A stretch of 50,139 bases of DNA from Nonomuraea sp. SBT364 (GCF_001083785.1 NZ_LAVL01000055.1:1-50139); one strand, 5' to 3'. Counted from the stretch's first letter, positions 33,540-43,449 are shown. The notes: generated from the letters alone by a model not told the origin. Translations and numbers: made by a program.

Positions 33540-35096
33540 ATGACGCGAACACCGCGCCCGCTCATCCTGGCCGTCTCGTTACTCCTCGCCCTCCTCGGCG
33601 TCATCGTCACCCAGACCTCGGCCAGCGCCGCCAACCTGCTGGCCAACCCCGGCTTCGAGACCGGGACCCTGTCCCCCTGGACCTGCACCGGCGGGCTCGG
33701 CTCCGTGGTCGCCACCCCGGTCCGGTCCGGCGGCAAGGCGCTCGCCGGGGCCGCCGGCAACTCCGACATCGCCAGGTGCGGCCAGACGCTGACGGTCCGG
33801 CCGAACTCCGAGTACACGGTCTCCGCCTGGGTCCGCGGCAACTACGTCTACCTCGGCGTGACCGGCGGCCGGGCCATCTGGACGTCGTCACCGTCGGCGT
33901 ACACCCAGCTCACGATCCCCTTCACCACGGGCGCGGGCCAGACCACGGCCGAGGTCTACCTGCACGGCTGGTACGGCCAGGGCACCTACCACGCGGACGA
34001 CCTCGTCTTCGACGGTCCCGGCGACCCGCCGTCCCCGACGCCCACCCCGACCGTCACGGTCTCCCCGACCGCCACGCCTACCACCACGCCGACCACCACG
34101 CCGACCGCCACGGTCAGCCCGACGGTCACGCCGACCGGCAGCACCTGCGCCCTGAAGGGCAAGCCGGCCGGCAAGGTCCTGCAGGGCTACTGGGAGAACT
34201 GGGACGGCGCCTCCAACGGCGTGCACCCGCCGTTCGGCTGGACGCCGATCACCGACCCGCGCATCCGCCAGCACGGCTACAACGTGATCAACGCGGCGTT
34301 CCCCGTCATCCGCTCCGACGGCACCGTCCTGTGGGAGGACGGCATGGACAACACCGTCAAGGTCGCCACCCCCGAGGAGATGTGCCAGGCCAAGGCCGCC
34401 GGCGCGACGATCCTGATGTCCATCGGCGGTGCGACCGCCGGCATCGACCTCAGCTCCAGCACCGTCGCCGACCGCTTCGTCGCCACCGTGGTGCCGATCC
34501 TCAAGCGGTACAACTTCGACGGCATCGACATCGACATCGAGACCGGCCTCACCGGCAGCGGCGACATCAACCAGCTGTCCGCCTCCCAGGCCAACCTCAT
34601 CCGCATCATCGACGGCGTCCTCGCCCAGATGCCGGCCGGTTTCGGCCTCACCATGGCCCCGGAGACGGCCTACGTCACCGGCGGCAGCGTCGTCTACGGC
34701 TCGATCTGGGGCGCGTACCTGCCGATCATCAAGAAGTACGCGGACAACGGCCGCCTGTGGTGGCTGAACATGCAGTACTACAACGGCAGCATGTACGGCT
34801 GCTCCGGCGACTCCTACTCGGCCGGCACCGTCCAGGGCTTCGTCGCCCAGACCACCTGCCTCGACAACGGCCTGGTCATCCAGGGCACCACGATCCGGGT
34901 CCCGTACGACAAGCAGGTCCCGGGCCTGCCCGCCCAGCCGGGAGCGGGCGGCGGCCACATGTCGCCGTCGCTGGTGTCGCAGAGCTGGAACAGCTTCAAC
35001 GGCAACCTCAAGGGCCTGATGACCTGGTCCATCAACTGGGACGGCTCGAAGAGCTGGACCTTCGGCGACAACGTCAAGGCCCTCCAGGGCCGCTGA
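33540..35096 (+). CDS. Secreted chitinase: carbohydrate-binding module plus GH18 catalytic domain
   Basis: A 518-residue exported enzyme. Signal peptide residues 1-30 (to SASA), a CBM-like beta-sandwich at 31-160 starting ANLLANPGFETG, a Thr/Pro/Val linker at 163-200, and a GH18 barrel from about 212 (VLQGYWENWDG). The catalytic motif is DGIDIDIE with Glu334 as acid; SIGGATAG and the MQYYNGS strand support a ChiC/ChiD-like bacterial chitinase. AGAAGGG precedes the ATG. The single gene is closed by a strong hairpin and follows a SARP regulator. Confidence 0.93.
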   Translation: MTRTPRPLILAVSLLLALLGVIVTQTSASAANLLANPGFETGTLSPWTCTGGLGSVVATPVRSGGKALAGAAGNSDIARCGQTLTVRPNSEYTVSAWVRGNYVYLGVTGGRAIWTSSPSAYTQLTIPFTTGAGQTTAEVYLHGWYGQGTYHADDLVFDGPGDPPSPTPTPTVTVSPTATPTTTPTTTPTATVSPTVTPTGSTCALKGKPAGKVLQGYWENWDGASNGVHPPFGWTPITDPRIRQHGYNVINAAFPVIRSDGTVLWEDGMDNTVKVATPEEMCQAKAAGATILMSIGGATAGIDLSSSTVADRFVATVVPILKRYNFDGIDIDIETGLTGSGDINQLSASQANLIRIIDGVLAQMPAGFGLTMAPETAYVTGGSVVYGSIWGAYLPIIKKYADNGRLWWLNMQYYNGSMYGCSGDSYSAGTVQGFVAQTTCLDNGLVIQGTTIRVPYDKQVPGLPAQPGAGGGHMSPSLVSQSWNSFNGNLKGLMTWSINWDGSKSWTFGDNVKALQGR

Positions 35097-35120
35097 CGCA
35101 GGGCCACTGACGCAGGGCCT
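35093..35120 (+). repeat. Tandem 14-bp duplication at the chitinase stop codon
   Basis: CTGACGCAGGGCC occurs twice in tandem (units 35093-35106 and 35107-35120), with the TGA stop in both copies. It looks like a recent slippage event just ahead of the terminator. Confidence 0.7.
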
Positions 35121-35144
35121 CCGCGCCGACCGGCGCGGAGGCCC
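35115..35144 (+). terminator. Strong terminator hairpin after the chitinase gene
   Basis: GGGCCTCCGCGCC and GGCGCGGAGGCCC form a perfect 13-bp stem around a GACC loop, 18 bases past the stop. A U-tract is absent, as is common in actinobacteria. Confidence 0.85.
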
Positions 35145-35222
35145 GCCCCGCTCCCGGCGGGCTGATCCCCATCAACCGATCAGTGGATGCCGCGGGCCCG
35201 GCGCGGCGGGGATTCTCGATGC

Positions 35223-35938
35223 ATGACAGTCATCGAGCTCAACGGCCTGACGAAGAGCTACAAGGCACACAAGGCGCTGGAGGGCGTCACCCTCTCGGTC
35301 GGGCGGGGTGAGATCTTCGGCATCCTGGGCCCGAACGGGGCCGGCAAGACGACGGTGGTGGAGTGCGCGTCCGGGCTGCGCAGGCCCGACGGCGGCACGC
35401 TGCGCGTCCTCGGCCTGGACCCCGGCGAACGGCGGCGGGAGCTGCTCCAGCGCGTCGGCGTCCAGTTGCAGGAGGCGGCCCTGCCCGACGCGCTCAGAGT
35501 GGGCGAGGCGCTGCGGATGTACGCCTCCTTCTACGACAGGCCCGCCGACTGGCGGACGCTGATGGAGGAGTGGGGCTGACCGGGAAGAGGCGGGCACGCT
35601 TCGGCGCGCTGTCCGGCGGGTGGAAGCAGCGGCTGTTCATCGCGCTGGCGCTGGTCGGCAACCCGGAGGTGGTCTTCCTCGACGAGCTGACGACCGGCCT
35701 GGACCCGGCGGCCCGGCGCACGACGTGGGGGCTGATCCGCGACATGCGCGACCGGGGCGTCACCGTCGTCCTGGTCACCCATTTCATGGACGAGGCGGAC
35801 GCGCTGTGCGACCGTATCGCCGTGATCGATCACGGCCGGGTCGTGTACGAGGGCACACCGGGCGAGCTCGTCGCCGGCAGCCGGGCGGGCTCCCTGGAGG
35901 ACGCCTATTTCGCACTCACCGAGAGGAACGCGTCATGA
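35223..35938 (+). pseudogene. ABC transporter ATP-binding protein with a -1 frameshift
   Basis: The first frame (35223-35579) gives Walker A LGPNGAGKTTVVE and ends at TGA right after LMEEWG. The next frame continues without loss as LTGKRRARFGALSGGWKQRL with the signature, then VVFLDELTTGLDP (Walker B) and the H-loop VLVTHFMDEADALCDR. Reading TGG then stepping back one base before GGG-CTG near 35571-35576 restores a normal about 238-residue DRR/CcmA-type ATPase. It may be a true frameshift mutation, a lost G in a G-run through sequencing error, or programmed frameshifting. The intact permease and two-component genes downstream argue that the operon is still under selection. Confidence 0.85.
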
Positions 35939-36657
35939 AGGGTCTCGGCAACGTCATCGCCGTGGAGCTCAAGCTCGCCGTACGCGACCCGATGTCCGCC
36001 TTCTTCGCGCTGGCCTTCCCCGCCGTCATCCTGTGGGTGAAGATGCGCAACGGCGGCACGCTGCCCGGCGGGCTGCCGCTCATCGAGGCGTACGTGCCCA
36101 TGCTCAGCGTCTTCGTCATCGGCCTGGCCTCGCTGGTCGTCCTGCCTGCGACGCTGGCGCAGTATCGCGAGCGCCGCGTGCTCAAGCGGCTGAGCGCCAC
36201 CCCGGCCTCTCCTGCCATGATCTTCGGCGCCCAGTGGGCGGCGCACCTGCTGCTGGCCGTGCTCGGCAGCGCCCTGCTGGCCGTCGTGGGCCTGCTCGCG
36301 TACGGGATGAGCGGGCCGGAAGATCCGCTGGGCGTCGTGCTCGCCTGGCTGCTCGGCGGGCTCTGCCTCGGCTCCGTCGGGCTGCTGATCGGCGCCCTGG
36401 TGCCCAGCGGCCGGGCCGCCACGGTGATCGGCCTGGCGGTCTTCTTCCCCATGGTGTTCGTCTCCGGCGCGTTGAGCGCCCGCGAGACGCTGCCGGAGGC
36501 GATGCGCTCCCTCGGCGACTGGACCCCGATGGCGCCCGTCGTCCAGGCCGTCCGCGCCGCCTGGGAGGGCCAGGGCCTGTCGCCGCTCACCTTCGCCGTC
36601 ATGGCCGCGATCTTCGTCGGGGCGGGCGGGGCCGCGCTGAAGGCGTACCGGTGGTGA
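35935..36657 (+). CDS. ABC-2 type transporter permease
   Basis: A 240-residue membrane protein with about six hydrophobic segments (AVILW, MLSVFVIGLASLVVLPATL, LLLAVLGSALLAVVGLLAYG, LGSVGLLIGALVPSGRAATV and others) and the ABC-2 signature region VFFPMVFVSGALSARETLPE. It partners the frameshifted ATPase as an exporter of drug, lipid or peptide type. ATGA overlap with the ATPase gene and GTGA overlap with the kinase gene place all four in one operon. Confidence 0.88.
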   Translation: MKGLGNVIAVELKLAVRDPMSAFFALAFPAVILWVKMRNGGTLPGGLPLIEAYVPMLSVFVIGLASLVVLPATLAQYRERRVLKRLSATPASPAMIFGAQWAAHLLLAVLGSALLAVVGLLAYGMSGPEDPLGVVLAWLLGGLCLGSVGLLIGALVPSGRAATVIGLAVFFPMVFVSGALSARETLPEAMRSLGDWTPMAPVVQAVRAAWEGQGLSPLTFAVMAAIFVGAGGAALKAYRW

Positions 36658-37865
36658 CGGGCGCCGAACGTGACACCTCGCGGTGGGACCGTGCCTGGCC
36701 CGCGCTGCCGTACCTGTTCATCCTGCTTCCGACCGTTTCCGCGCTGCTGCGGGAGTGGCGGCCGGACGTGGTGGCGCTGGCGGTGTTCACCGCGGCCTGG
36801 CACTGGTTCATGGTCTCGTCGCGGTTCAGCCGGATCGAGCGCCTGGCGGTGGCCGGCCTCTACTTCGTCGTGATGCTCGCCGCCATCGGAGCGCTGATCA
36901 GGATCGACTCGGCGTTCGCGGTGGCCGGGCTGGGGGCGTTCGTCCAGGCTTTCACCGTGCTGCCCGGCTGGAAGGCGTATGCGGGAGTGGCCGCCACGGC
37001 CGCGGTGCTGGTCGGCGCGCGGCCCGAGCCGCGGCCGGCGGGCGAGCTGATCTTCTCCTTCCTGCTCGCCGTCCTGGTCGCCTCGACCATCGGCCTGTTC
37101 ATCCAGACGATCTCGGAGCAGAGCCGGCAGCGCAAGGCCATGATCGGGCAGCTGAAGGAGACCGGCGCCAAGCTGGCCGAGCTGGCGCAGGAGAACGCGA
37201 GCCTGCAGGCCCAGCTGCTGACCCGGGCCCGCGAAGCGGGCGTGCTCGGCGAGCGGCAGCGGATGGCCAGGGAGATCCACGACACGATCGCCCAGGCGCT
37301 GACCGCCATCCTCACGCAGCTCGAGGTCGCCGACGAGGCCCTCGGCGACCTGCCCGCCGCCCGTTCCAGGCTCGACACCGTACGCACGCTGGCCCGTGAC
37401 AGCCTCAACGAGGCGCGCCGGTCGGTGCGGGCGATGCGCCCGGCCGCGCTGGAGGAGGCCCGCCTCGCGGACGCGCTGGAGGAGGTCGCGGCCGGGTGGT
37501 CGGGGGCGAGCGGCGTGCCCGCGCCGGTGTCGGTGACCGGCGAGGCGCGGCCGTTGCACGCCGAGGTGGAGGCGACGCTGCTGCGGGTGGCGCAGGAGGC
37601 GCTGGCCAACGTCGCCAGGCACGCCCGCGCCGGCCGGGTCGCCGTCACCCTGTCGTACATGGAGGACGTGGTGGTGCTCGACGTGCGCGACGACGGGGCC
37701 GGGTTCGACCCGGGGGCGGTCGAGCCGTCGATCGCCGGCGGGTTCGGGCTGATCGGGATGCGCCAGCGCGTCACCCGGCTGGCCGGCGCGTTCGCCGTCG
37801 AGAGCGCCCCCGGCCAGGGCACGGGCGTCTCCGCCACGGTGCCCGCCATCCCCGGGGACGTCTGA
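36654..37865 (+). CDS. Sensor histidine kinase (HisKA_3/NarL-partner type)
   Basis: A 403-residue membrane kinase. Residues 15-160 contain five to six hydrophobic helices with little outside sequence, then a coiled coil (QRKAMIGQLKETGAKLAELA), the phospho-acceptor His209 in MAREIHDTIAQALTAI and an ATPase domain with N-box EALANVARHA and DDGAGFDPG. Intramembrane-type sensors next to ABC-2 exporters often respond to cell-envelope stress. The GTG at 36654 overlaps the permease stop; a GTG one codon earlier is also possible. Confidence 0.9.
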   Translation: MTGAERDTSRWDRAWPALPYLFILLPTVSALLREWRPDVVALAVFTAAWHWFMVSSRFSRIERLAVAGLYFVVMLAAIGALIRIDSAFAVAGLGAFVQAFTVLPGWKAYAGVAATAAVLVGARPEPRPAGELIFSFLLAVLVASTIGLFIQTISEQSRQRKAMIGQLKETGAKLAELAQENASLQAQLLTRAREAGVLGERQRMAREIHDTIAQALTAILTQLEVADEALGDLPAARSRLDTVRTLARDSLNEARRSVRAMRPAALEEARLADALEEVAAGWSGASGVPAPVSVTGEARPLHAEVEATLLRVAQEALANVARHARAGRVAVTLSYMEDVVVLDVRDDGAGFDPGAVEPSIAGGFGLIGMRQRVTRLAGAFAVESAPGQGTGVSATVPAIPGDV

Positions 37866-38503
37866 TGCCGATCAGGATCATCATCGTGGACGATCACCCG
37901 GTGGTACGCGACGGGCTGCGCGGCATCTTCTCCGCCGACGAGGCGTTCGAGGTCGTCGGCGAGGCGGGCGACGGGCCGGAGGCGCTCGCCCTGACCCGGC
38001 AGACCGGCCCCGACCTCGTGCTCATGGATCTGCGGATGCCGGGGATGAGCGGCGCCGAGCTGATCCGCCGGTTGCGCGAGCAGAGGCCCGGCATCCACGT
38101 CCTGGTCCTGACGACGTTCGACGACGACGCCGACGTGCTGCCCGCGATCGAGCAGGGCGCCACCGGCTACCTGCTCAAGGACACCCCGCGCGCCGAGCTG
38201 CTGCGCGCCGCGCGGGCGGCCGCCCGCGGCGAGAAGGTCCTCTCCCCCACGGTGGCCGGGCTGCTCACCCGGAAGGTCCGCGAGCCGGAGCCGCAGCGGC
38301 TGAGCCCGCGCGAGCTCGAGGTGCTGGGGCTGATCGCGCGCGGGGCGACCAACCGCGAGGTCGCCGCGAAACTGTTCATCACCGAGGCGACGGTCAAGAC
38401 GCATCTGCTGCACATCTTCGCCAAGCTCGGCGTGAAGGACCGGGCTGCCGCCGTGGCGGCGGGCTACGAGACGGGGCTGCTCGGACCGGCTTCGGGGGCT
38501 TGA
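37865..38503 (+). CDS. LuxR/NarL-family response regulator
   Basis: A 212-residue protein with an N-terminal receiver (acidic pair in VDDHP, phospho-acceptor Asp55 in LMDLRMPG, Lys in LLKDTP) and a C-terminal LuxR helix-turn-helix (LSPRELEVLGLIARGATNREVA). Its ATG shares one base with the kinase stop (TGATG), so they form a cognate pair. It probably controls the ABC-2 operon. Confidence 0.93.
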   Translation: MPIRIIIVDDHPVVRDGLRGIFSADEAFEVVGEAGDGPEALALTRQTGPDLVLMDLRMPGMSGAELIRRLREQRPGIHVLVLTTFDDDADVLPAIEQGATGYLLKDTPRAELLRAARAAARGEKVLSPTVAGLLTRKVREPEPQRLSPRELEVLGLIARGATNREVAAKLFITEATVKTHLLHIFAKLGVKDRAAAVAAGYETGLLGPASGA

Positions 38504-38525
38504 ACCGGCTCGCCCCCGCCGGTCG

Positions 38526-38545
38526 GGGTGACGGATGCGTCACCC
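38526..38545. terminator. 8-bp inverted repeat between the two-component operon and urease operon
   Basis: GGGTGACG-GATG-CGTCACCC is a perfect hairpin 22 bases after the response regulator stop. It may end that transcript; because its 3' arm runs into GTCAC repeats it could also be a regulator site for urease. Confidence 0.45.
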
Positions 38546-38580
38546 TCACGGCACGTCACGCTCCGTAATCGTGGAGTTAC
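38539..38580 (+). promoter_or_regulatory. Cluster of GTnAC half-sites ahead of urease (GlnR-like)
   Basis: GTCAC (38539), GGCAC (38550), GTCAC (38555), GTAAT (38565) and GTTAC (38576) include three pairs spaced 11 bp start to start. Actinobacterial GlnR recognises gTnAC-n6-type pairs and is known to control urease genes in Streptomyces and mycobacteria. The match is suggestive, not strict. Confidence 0.35.
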
Positions 38581-38653
38581 GTTCGGAGAGGCCCCCGGTC
38601 GACGAGGCCCGGGGCCGCCCGAGTCCGGGCAGAGCGAAGGCGAGGTGGCAGGG

Positions 38654-39298
38654 GTGCACCTGACTCCCCACGAACAGGAACGCCTGATGATCCACGTGGC
38701 CGCGGACGTGGCCAGGAGACGCAAGGAGCGGGGGGTGCTGCTCAACTATCCGGAGACGGTCGCGCTGCTGACCTCGATCGTCCTGGAGGGGGCCCGCGAC
38801 GGCAGATCCGTCGCCGAGCTCATGCTTCCTCCGGACCCCGGCGTGCTCAGCCGCGACGACGTCATGGAGGGCGTCCCGGAGATGATCTCCAACATCCAGA
38901 TCGAGGCGACGTTCCCCGACGGCACCAAACTGGTCACCATTCGCGAGCCCTTCCCCGAGGCTCCCGCGGAGACGCTCGTCCATCCGGGGAAGGTGGAGCA
39001 TCCCGGGGACGCGGGGCCCGTGGCCTTCAACGTGGGCCGGGAGGTCACGATCGTGTCGGTCACCAACACCGACGACCGCCCCATCCAGGTCGGCTCCCAC
39101 TACCACTTCTACGAGGCCAACCCCCGCCTGGCCATCGAGCCGCGCGAGGCCGCCTACGGCAAGCGCCTGCACATCCCCGCCGGCAGTTCCGTGCGTTTCG
39201 AACCCCGGTGCACCCGCGAGGTGAAGCTCGTGCCCATCGAGGGCAGACGCGTCGTCGCCGGGCTGCGCGGCGAGGTCGGAGGTGCCCTCGATGGATGA
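38654..39298 (+). CDS. ureAB: Urease gamma/beta fusion subunit
   Basis: About 214 residues. Residues 1-100 are the gamma subunit (VHLTPHEQERLMIHVAADVARRR, RDDVMEGVPEMI, VEATFPDG-like IEATFPDGTKLVTI) and the rest the beta subunit (NTDDRPIQVGSHYHFYEANP, GSSVRFEPR). The GTG at 38654 gives the canonical gamma start and follows a GAGGTGG site; the open frame upstream lacks homology. Fusion of these two subunits is known from Helicobacter and some actinobacteria. It overlaps ureC by 8 bp. Confidence 0.93.
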   Translation: MHLTPHEQERLMIHVAADVARRRKERGVLLNYPETVALLTSIVLEGARDGRSVAELMLPPDPGVLSRDDVMEGVPEMISNIQIEATFPDGTKLVTIREPFPEAPAETLVHPGKVEHPGDAGPVAFNVGREVTIVSVTNTDDRPIQVGSHYHFYEANPRLAIEPREAAYGKRLHIPAGSSVRFEPRCTREVKLVPIEGRRVVAGLRGEVGGALDG

Positions 39299-41180
39299 GT
39301 CCGTGACGGACCCGGTGGCCATCCCGCTGGCGGACGCGGTATCGAACGCGGTGTCGCGGGATCACGCGGCGGCTCCCGCCGTGGACGAGGCGCTGAGCCG
39401 GGCCGACTACGCCGACCGGTTCGGCCCGACGACCGGTGACCGCATCCGGCTGGCCGACACCAACCTGCGCATCGAGGTCACCGACGACTGGTCCGGCGGT
39501 CCCGGGCGCAGCGGCAACGAGGCCGTCTTCGGCGGCGGCAAGGTGATCCGTGAATCGATGGGCCAGTCCCACGCGCCGCGCGACTCCACCAGGTTCGGCG
39601 CCCCGCGGCCGCCCGACACCGTCATCACCGGCGCCGTCATCCTGGACCACTGGGGTGTGGTCAAGGCCGACGTCGCCATCCGCGACGGCCGGATCACCGC
39701 CCTCGGCAAGGCGTACAACGACGACCTGATGGACCGGCTGCACGACGGGCACGAGCGGGCGACGGACTTCCTGATCGGCGCCGAGACCGAGGTCATCTCC
39801 GGCAACGGCAAGATCCTCACCGCGGGCGGGGTCGACACCCACGTGCACTTCATCTGCCCCGAGCAGGTCCACGAGGCGCTGGCCTCCGGTGTCACGACCC
39901 TGATCGGCGGCGGCACCGGGCCCGCGGAGGGGAGCACCGCCACCACCGTCACGCCCGGCTCCTGGCACGTCGCGCGGGCGTTCGAGGCGCTGGACCGCTT
40001 CCCGGTCAACATCGGGCTGCTCGGCAAGGGCAGCACCATGTCCACGGAGTCGCTCTACAACCAGGTGGAGGCCGGGGTCCTGGGCCTCAAGATCCATGAG
40101 GACTGGGGGGCCACCCCCGCCGTCCTGCGCCGGTGCCTGGAGGTGTGCAAGGCCACCGGCGTCCAGCTGGCGCTGCACGCCGACTCGCTGAACGAGGCCG
40201 GTGCGGTCGCCGACACCATCGAGGCCATCGGCGACCACCCGATCCACGTCTTCCACGTCGAGGGGGCCGGCGGCGGCCACGCCCCCGACATGATCACCAT
40301 GGTGAGCCTGCCGAACGTGCTGCCGGCCTCCACCAACCCCACCAGGCCCTTCACCGTCAACACGGTCAAGGAGCACATCGACATGGTGATGGTCTGCCAC
40401 CACCTCAATCCGCTGGTGAAGGAGGACCTGGCCTTCGCCGAGTCGCGGATCCGGCCCTCGACGATGGCGGCCGAGGACGTCCTGCACGATCTGGGCGCCA
40501 TCTCGATCATGTCGTCGGACGCCCAGGCGATGGGCCGCATCGGCGAGATGATCATCAGGACGTGGCAGACGGCGCACGTGATGAAGGCCCTGCGCGGCCC
40601 GCTGGACGGCGACGCGGGGGCCGACAACCATCGCGCCCGCCGCTATGTCGCCAAATACACCATCAACCCGGCCATCGCGCACGGCATCGACCATGTGGTC
40701 GGCTCGGTCGAGGTGGGCAAGCTCGCCGACCTGGTGTTGTGGGAGCCGAAGTTCTTCGGCGTCAGGGCGGATCGGGTGATCAAGGGCGGCCAGCTCGCCT
40801 ACGCGCAGGTGGGCGACGCCAACGCCTCCATCACCACCCCGCAGCCGGTCCTGCCCCGGCCCGTGTGGGGCGCCACCGGGCGGGCTCCCGCCGCCAACTC
40901 CGTCAACTTCGTCACCGGCCATGCCATCAGCGCGGGCCTGGCCGACCGGGTCAAGGTGGACAAGCCGTTCACGGCCATCCGCGACACCCGCAAGGTCTTC
41001 AAGGCCGACATGCGGGAGAACGACGCCCGCCCCGACATCCGCGTCGACCCCGACACGTTCACGGTGGAGATCGGCGGCGCGACGGCCAAGGACGTGAAGA
41101 CGGAGATCGACGACGAGCTGGTCGACCGCGACCACTTCGCCACCGAGCTGCCGATGGCCCAGCGCTACTTCCTCTTCTGA
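39291..41180 (+). CDS. ureC: Urease alpha (catalytic) subunit
   Basis: The nickel centre is complete: DTHVHFICPEQ supplies two His ligands, GLKIHEDWG the carbamylated Lys (nt 40089), LHADSLNE and FHVEGAGGGHAPD two more His, the flap MVCHHLN the Cys and catalytic His, and SSDAQAMGR the Asp. It ends with the universal ELPMAQRYFLF. At 629 residues it is about 55 longer than usual; part is an N-terminal extension of about 45 residues before ADYADRFGPTTGDRIRLADT. An ATG three codons upstream (39282) is also possible. It hydrolyses urea to ammonia and CO2. Confidence 0.96.
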   Translation: MDESVTDPVAIPLADAVSNAVSRDHAAAPAVDEALSRADYADRFGPTTGDRIRLADTNLRIEVTDDWSGGPGRSGNEAVFGGGKVIRESMGQSHAPRDSTRFGAPRPPDTVITGAVILDHWGVVKADVAIRDGRITALGKAYNDDLMDRLHDGHERATDFLIGAETEVISGNGKILTAGGVDTHVHFICPEQVHEALASGVTTLIGGGTGPAEGSTATTVTPGSWHVARAFEALDRFPVNIGLLGKGSTMSTESLYNQVEAGVLGLKIHEDWGATPAVLRRCLEVCKATGVQLALHADSLNEAGAVADTIEAIGDHPIHVFHVEGAGGGHAPDMITMVSLPNVLPASTNPTRPFTVNTVKEHIDMVMVCHHLNPLVKEDLAFAESRIRPSTMAAEDVLHDLGAISIMSSDAQAMGRIGEMIIRTWQTAHVMKALRGPLDGDAGADNHRARRYVAKYTINPAIAHGIDHVVGSVEVGKLADLVLWEPKFFGVRADRVIKGGQLAYAQVGDANASITTPQPVLPRPVWGATGRAPAANSVNFVTGHAISAGLADRVKVDKPFTAIRDTRKVFKADMRENDARPDIRVDPDTFTVEIGGATAKDVKTEIDDELVDRDHFATELPMAQRYFLF

Positions 41181-41205
41181 TCACGTACGTGAACGCGCAC
41201 GTGAT
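41180..41205 (+). repeat. Inverted repeat in the ureC-ureF gap
   Basis: ATCACGT and ACGTGAT flank a 12-base spacer that itself begins ACGTGA, so alternative pairings exist. It overlaps the ureC stop. It could attenuate transcription into the accessory genes or stabilise the upstream message. Confidence 0.4.
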
Positions 41206-41229
41206 GCCCGACGGACACGGAGGTGAGCG

Positions 41230-41904
41230 ATGAACCGCGCCGCACTGCTCGTCCTCGCCGACGGCCGCTTCCCCGCCGGAGGGCACGCGCATTCCGGCGG
41301 CGCAGAGGCGGCCGTCATGGCGGGAGGCGTCCATGACGTGGCGAGCCTGGAGGAGTTCTGCCGAGGCCGGCTGCACACCAGCGGCCTGGTCGCGGCGGGC
41401 CTGGCCGCCGCGGCCGCCACCGGCCACGACCCGCTCCTGCTGGATCGGGCCGCCGACGCCCGCACGCCCGCCCCCGCTCTCCGGCTGGCCGCGCGCAGGC
41501 TCGGGCGGCAGTTGCTGCGCGCCGCCCGGGCCACCTGGCCCTCGGACGATCTCGACGCCCTGGCCGCGGCGCGGCCCCGGGGCGCCCACCAGCCCGTCGT
41601 CCTCGGGCTGGCCGCCCGGTCCGCGGGCCTGACCCCGCTGGACGCCGCCTACGCGGCCGGGTACGAGAGCGTCAGCGGGCCCGCCACGGCGACCGTCCGC
41701 CTGCTGAGACTCGATCCCCTCGACGCCGCCGGCGTGCTCGCCCGCCTCGCCGAGGGCGTCGATCAGGTCGCGGCGCGGGCGGCCGAAGCCGCGCGGCGGG
41801 TGCAGGCCATGGGCGTCGAGGCGTTGCCCGCCGCCTCGGCGCCACTGCTCGACATCATCGCCGAACAGCACGTCGCCCGGCCGGTGCGCCTGTTCGCCTC
41901 CTGA
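41230..41904 (+). CDS. ureF: Urease accessory protein UreF
   Basis: A 224-residue, Ala-rich all-helical protein. Family marks are LLVLADGRFPAGGHAHSGG at the N-terminus (usually SDSxFPxGxFxHSxGLE) and a C-terminal half with SVSGPATATVRLLRLDP. UreF with UreD and UreG loads nickel into UreC. AGGTGAG precedes the ATG. Confidence 0.9.
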   Translation: MNRAALLVLADGRFPAGGHAHSGGAEAAVMAGGVHDVASLEEFCRGRLHTSGLVAAGLAAAAATGHDPLLLDRAADARTPAPALRLAARRLGRQLLRAARATWPSDDLDALAAARPRGAHQPVVLGLAARSAGLTPLDAAYAAGYESVSGPATATVRLLRLDPLDAAGVLARLAEGVDQVAARAAEAARRVQAMGVEALPAASAPLLDIIAEQHVARPVRLFAS

Positions 41905-41927
41905 CCCCACGACACTCCGGAGCACTC

Positions 41928-42625
<698 letters not shown>

Positions 42626-42629
<4 letters not shown>

Positions 42630-43420
42630 CCCTGAGTGCGGAGCGGCGGCCCGCGCCGGGAGTCCACGCCACCGCGCGCATCAGGGCCACCCGGGCGGGC
42701 CGGATCACGGCCCTGCCCGTTCTCGCCGGTGACGGCCCCTTCGACCTGCGGCGCGGCCGCTCGCACGGGAGCCAGGCGCGGGTGTGCGTCATCGGCGCCA
42801 TGAGCGCCCCGCTGGGCGGCGACCGGCTCCGCATCGAGATCGACGTCGAGGAGGACGCCCATCTGCACATCACCTCGGCCGGCGCCACCGTCGCCCTGCG
42901 CGGCCCCACGTCCGGGCACGCCGCCTTCGACGTGCGGGTGACCGTGGCCGATCGGGCCAGCCTGCACTGGCTGCCCGAGCCGCTGATCTCCGCCGCGCGC
43001 AGCAACCTCCGGCAGACCTGCTCCGTCGACCTGGCTCCCACCGCGCGGCTGGTGCTGCGCGAGGAACAGGTCCTCGGCCGCGCCGGCGAGCCGCCGGGCC
43101 GACTGGCCGCCCGGCTCACCGTCCGGCATGACGGGCAACCCCTGCTCGACCAGCAGGCCGTCTACGGCCCGGGCGCGCCCGGCTGGGACGGCCCCGCCGT
43201 CCTCGCCGGACACCGCACCACGGGCCAGATCCTCGTCGTCGACCCGGCCCACGGCGCGGACCCGCCCGCCGCCCGGCTGTTCGGGGACGACCCCGGCCAG
43301 GGGCAGGCCGTGCTGACCCCGCTCGCCGGGCCCGCCGTCCTGGTGAACGCCGTCGCCCCGGACATGGTGCGGCTGCGCCGCCTCCTCGACGCGGCGTACC
43401 CGATCGCATCTCGCGCATGA
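42626..43420 (+). CDS. ureD: Urease accessory protein UreD (UreH)
   Basis: A 264-residue beta-rich scaffold protein. Recognisable parts are RGRSHGSQARVCVIGAMSAP-like strands replacing the usual GGxxxGD, LHITSAGATVALRG, LHWLPEPLISAARSN and LVLREEQVLGRAGE. It recruits UreF and UreG to apo-urease. It is the last gene of the operon; 29 bp further the convergent MFS gene ends, with no hairpin seen in the gap. Confidence 0.9.
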
Positions 43421-43449
43421 GCCGGGCCGGCCTTTGAGACCCGCCTCGC

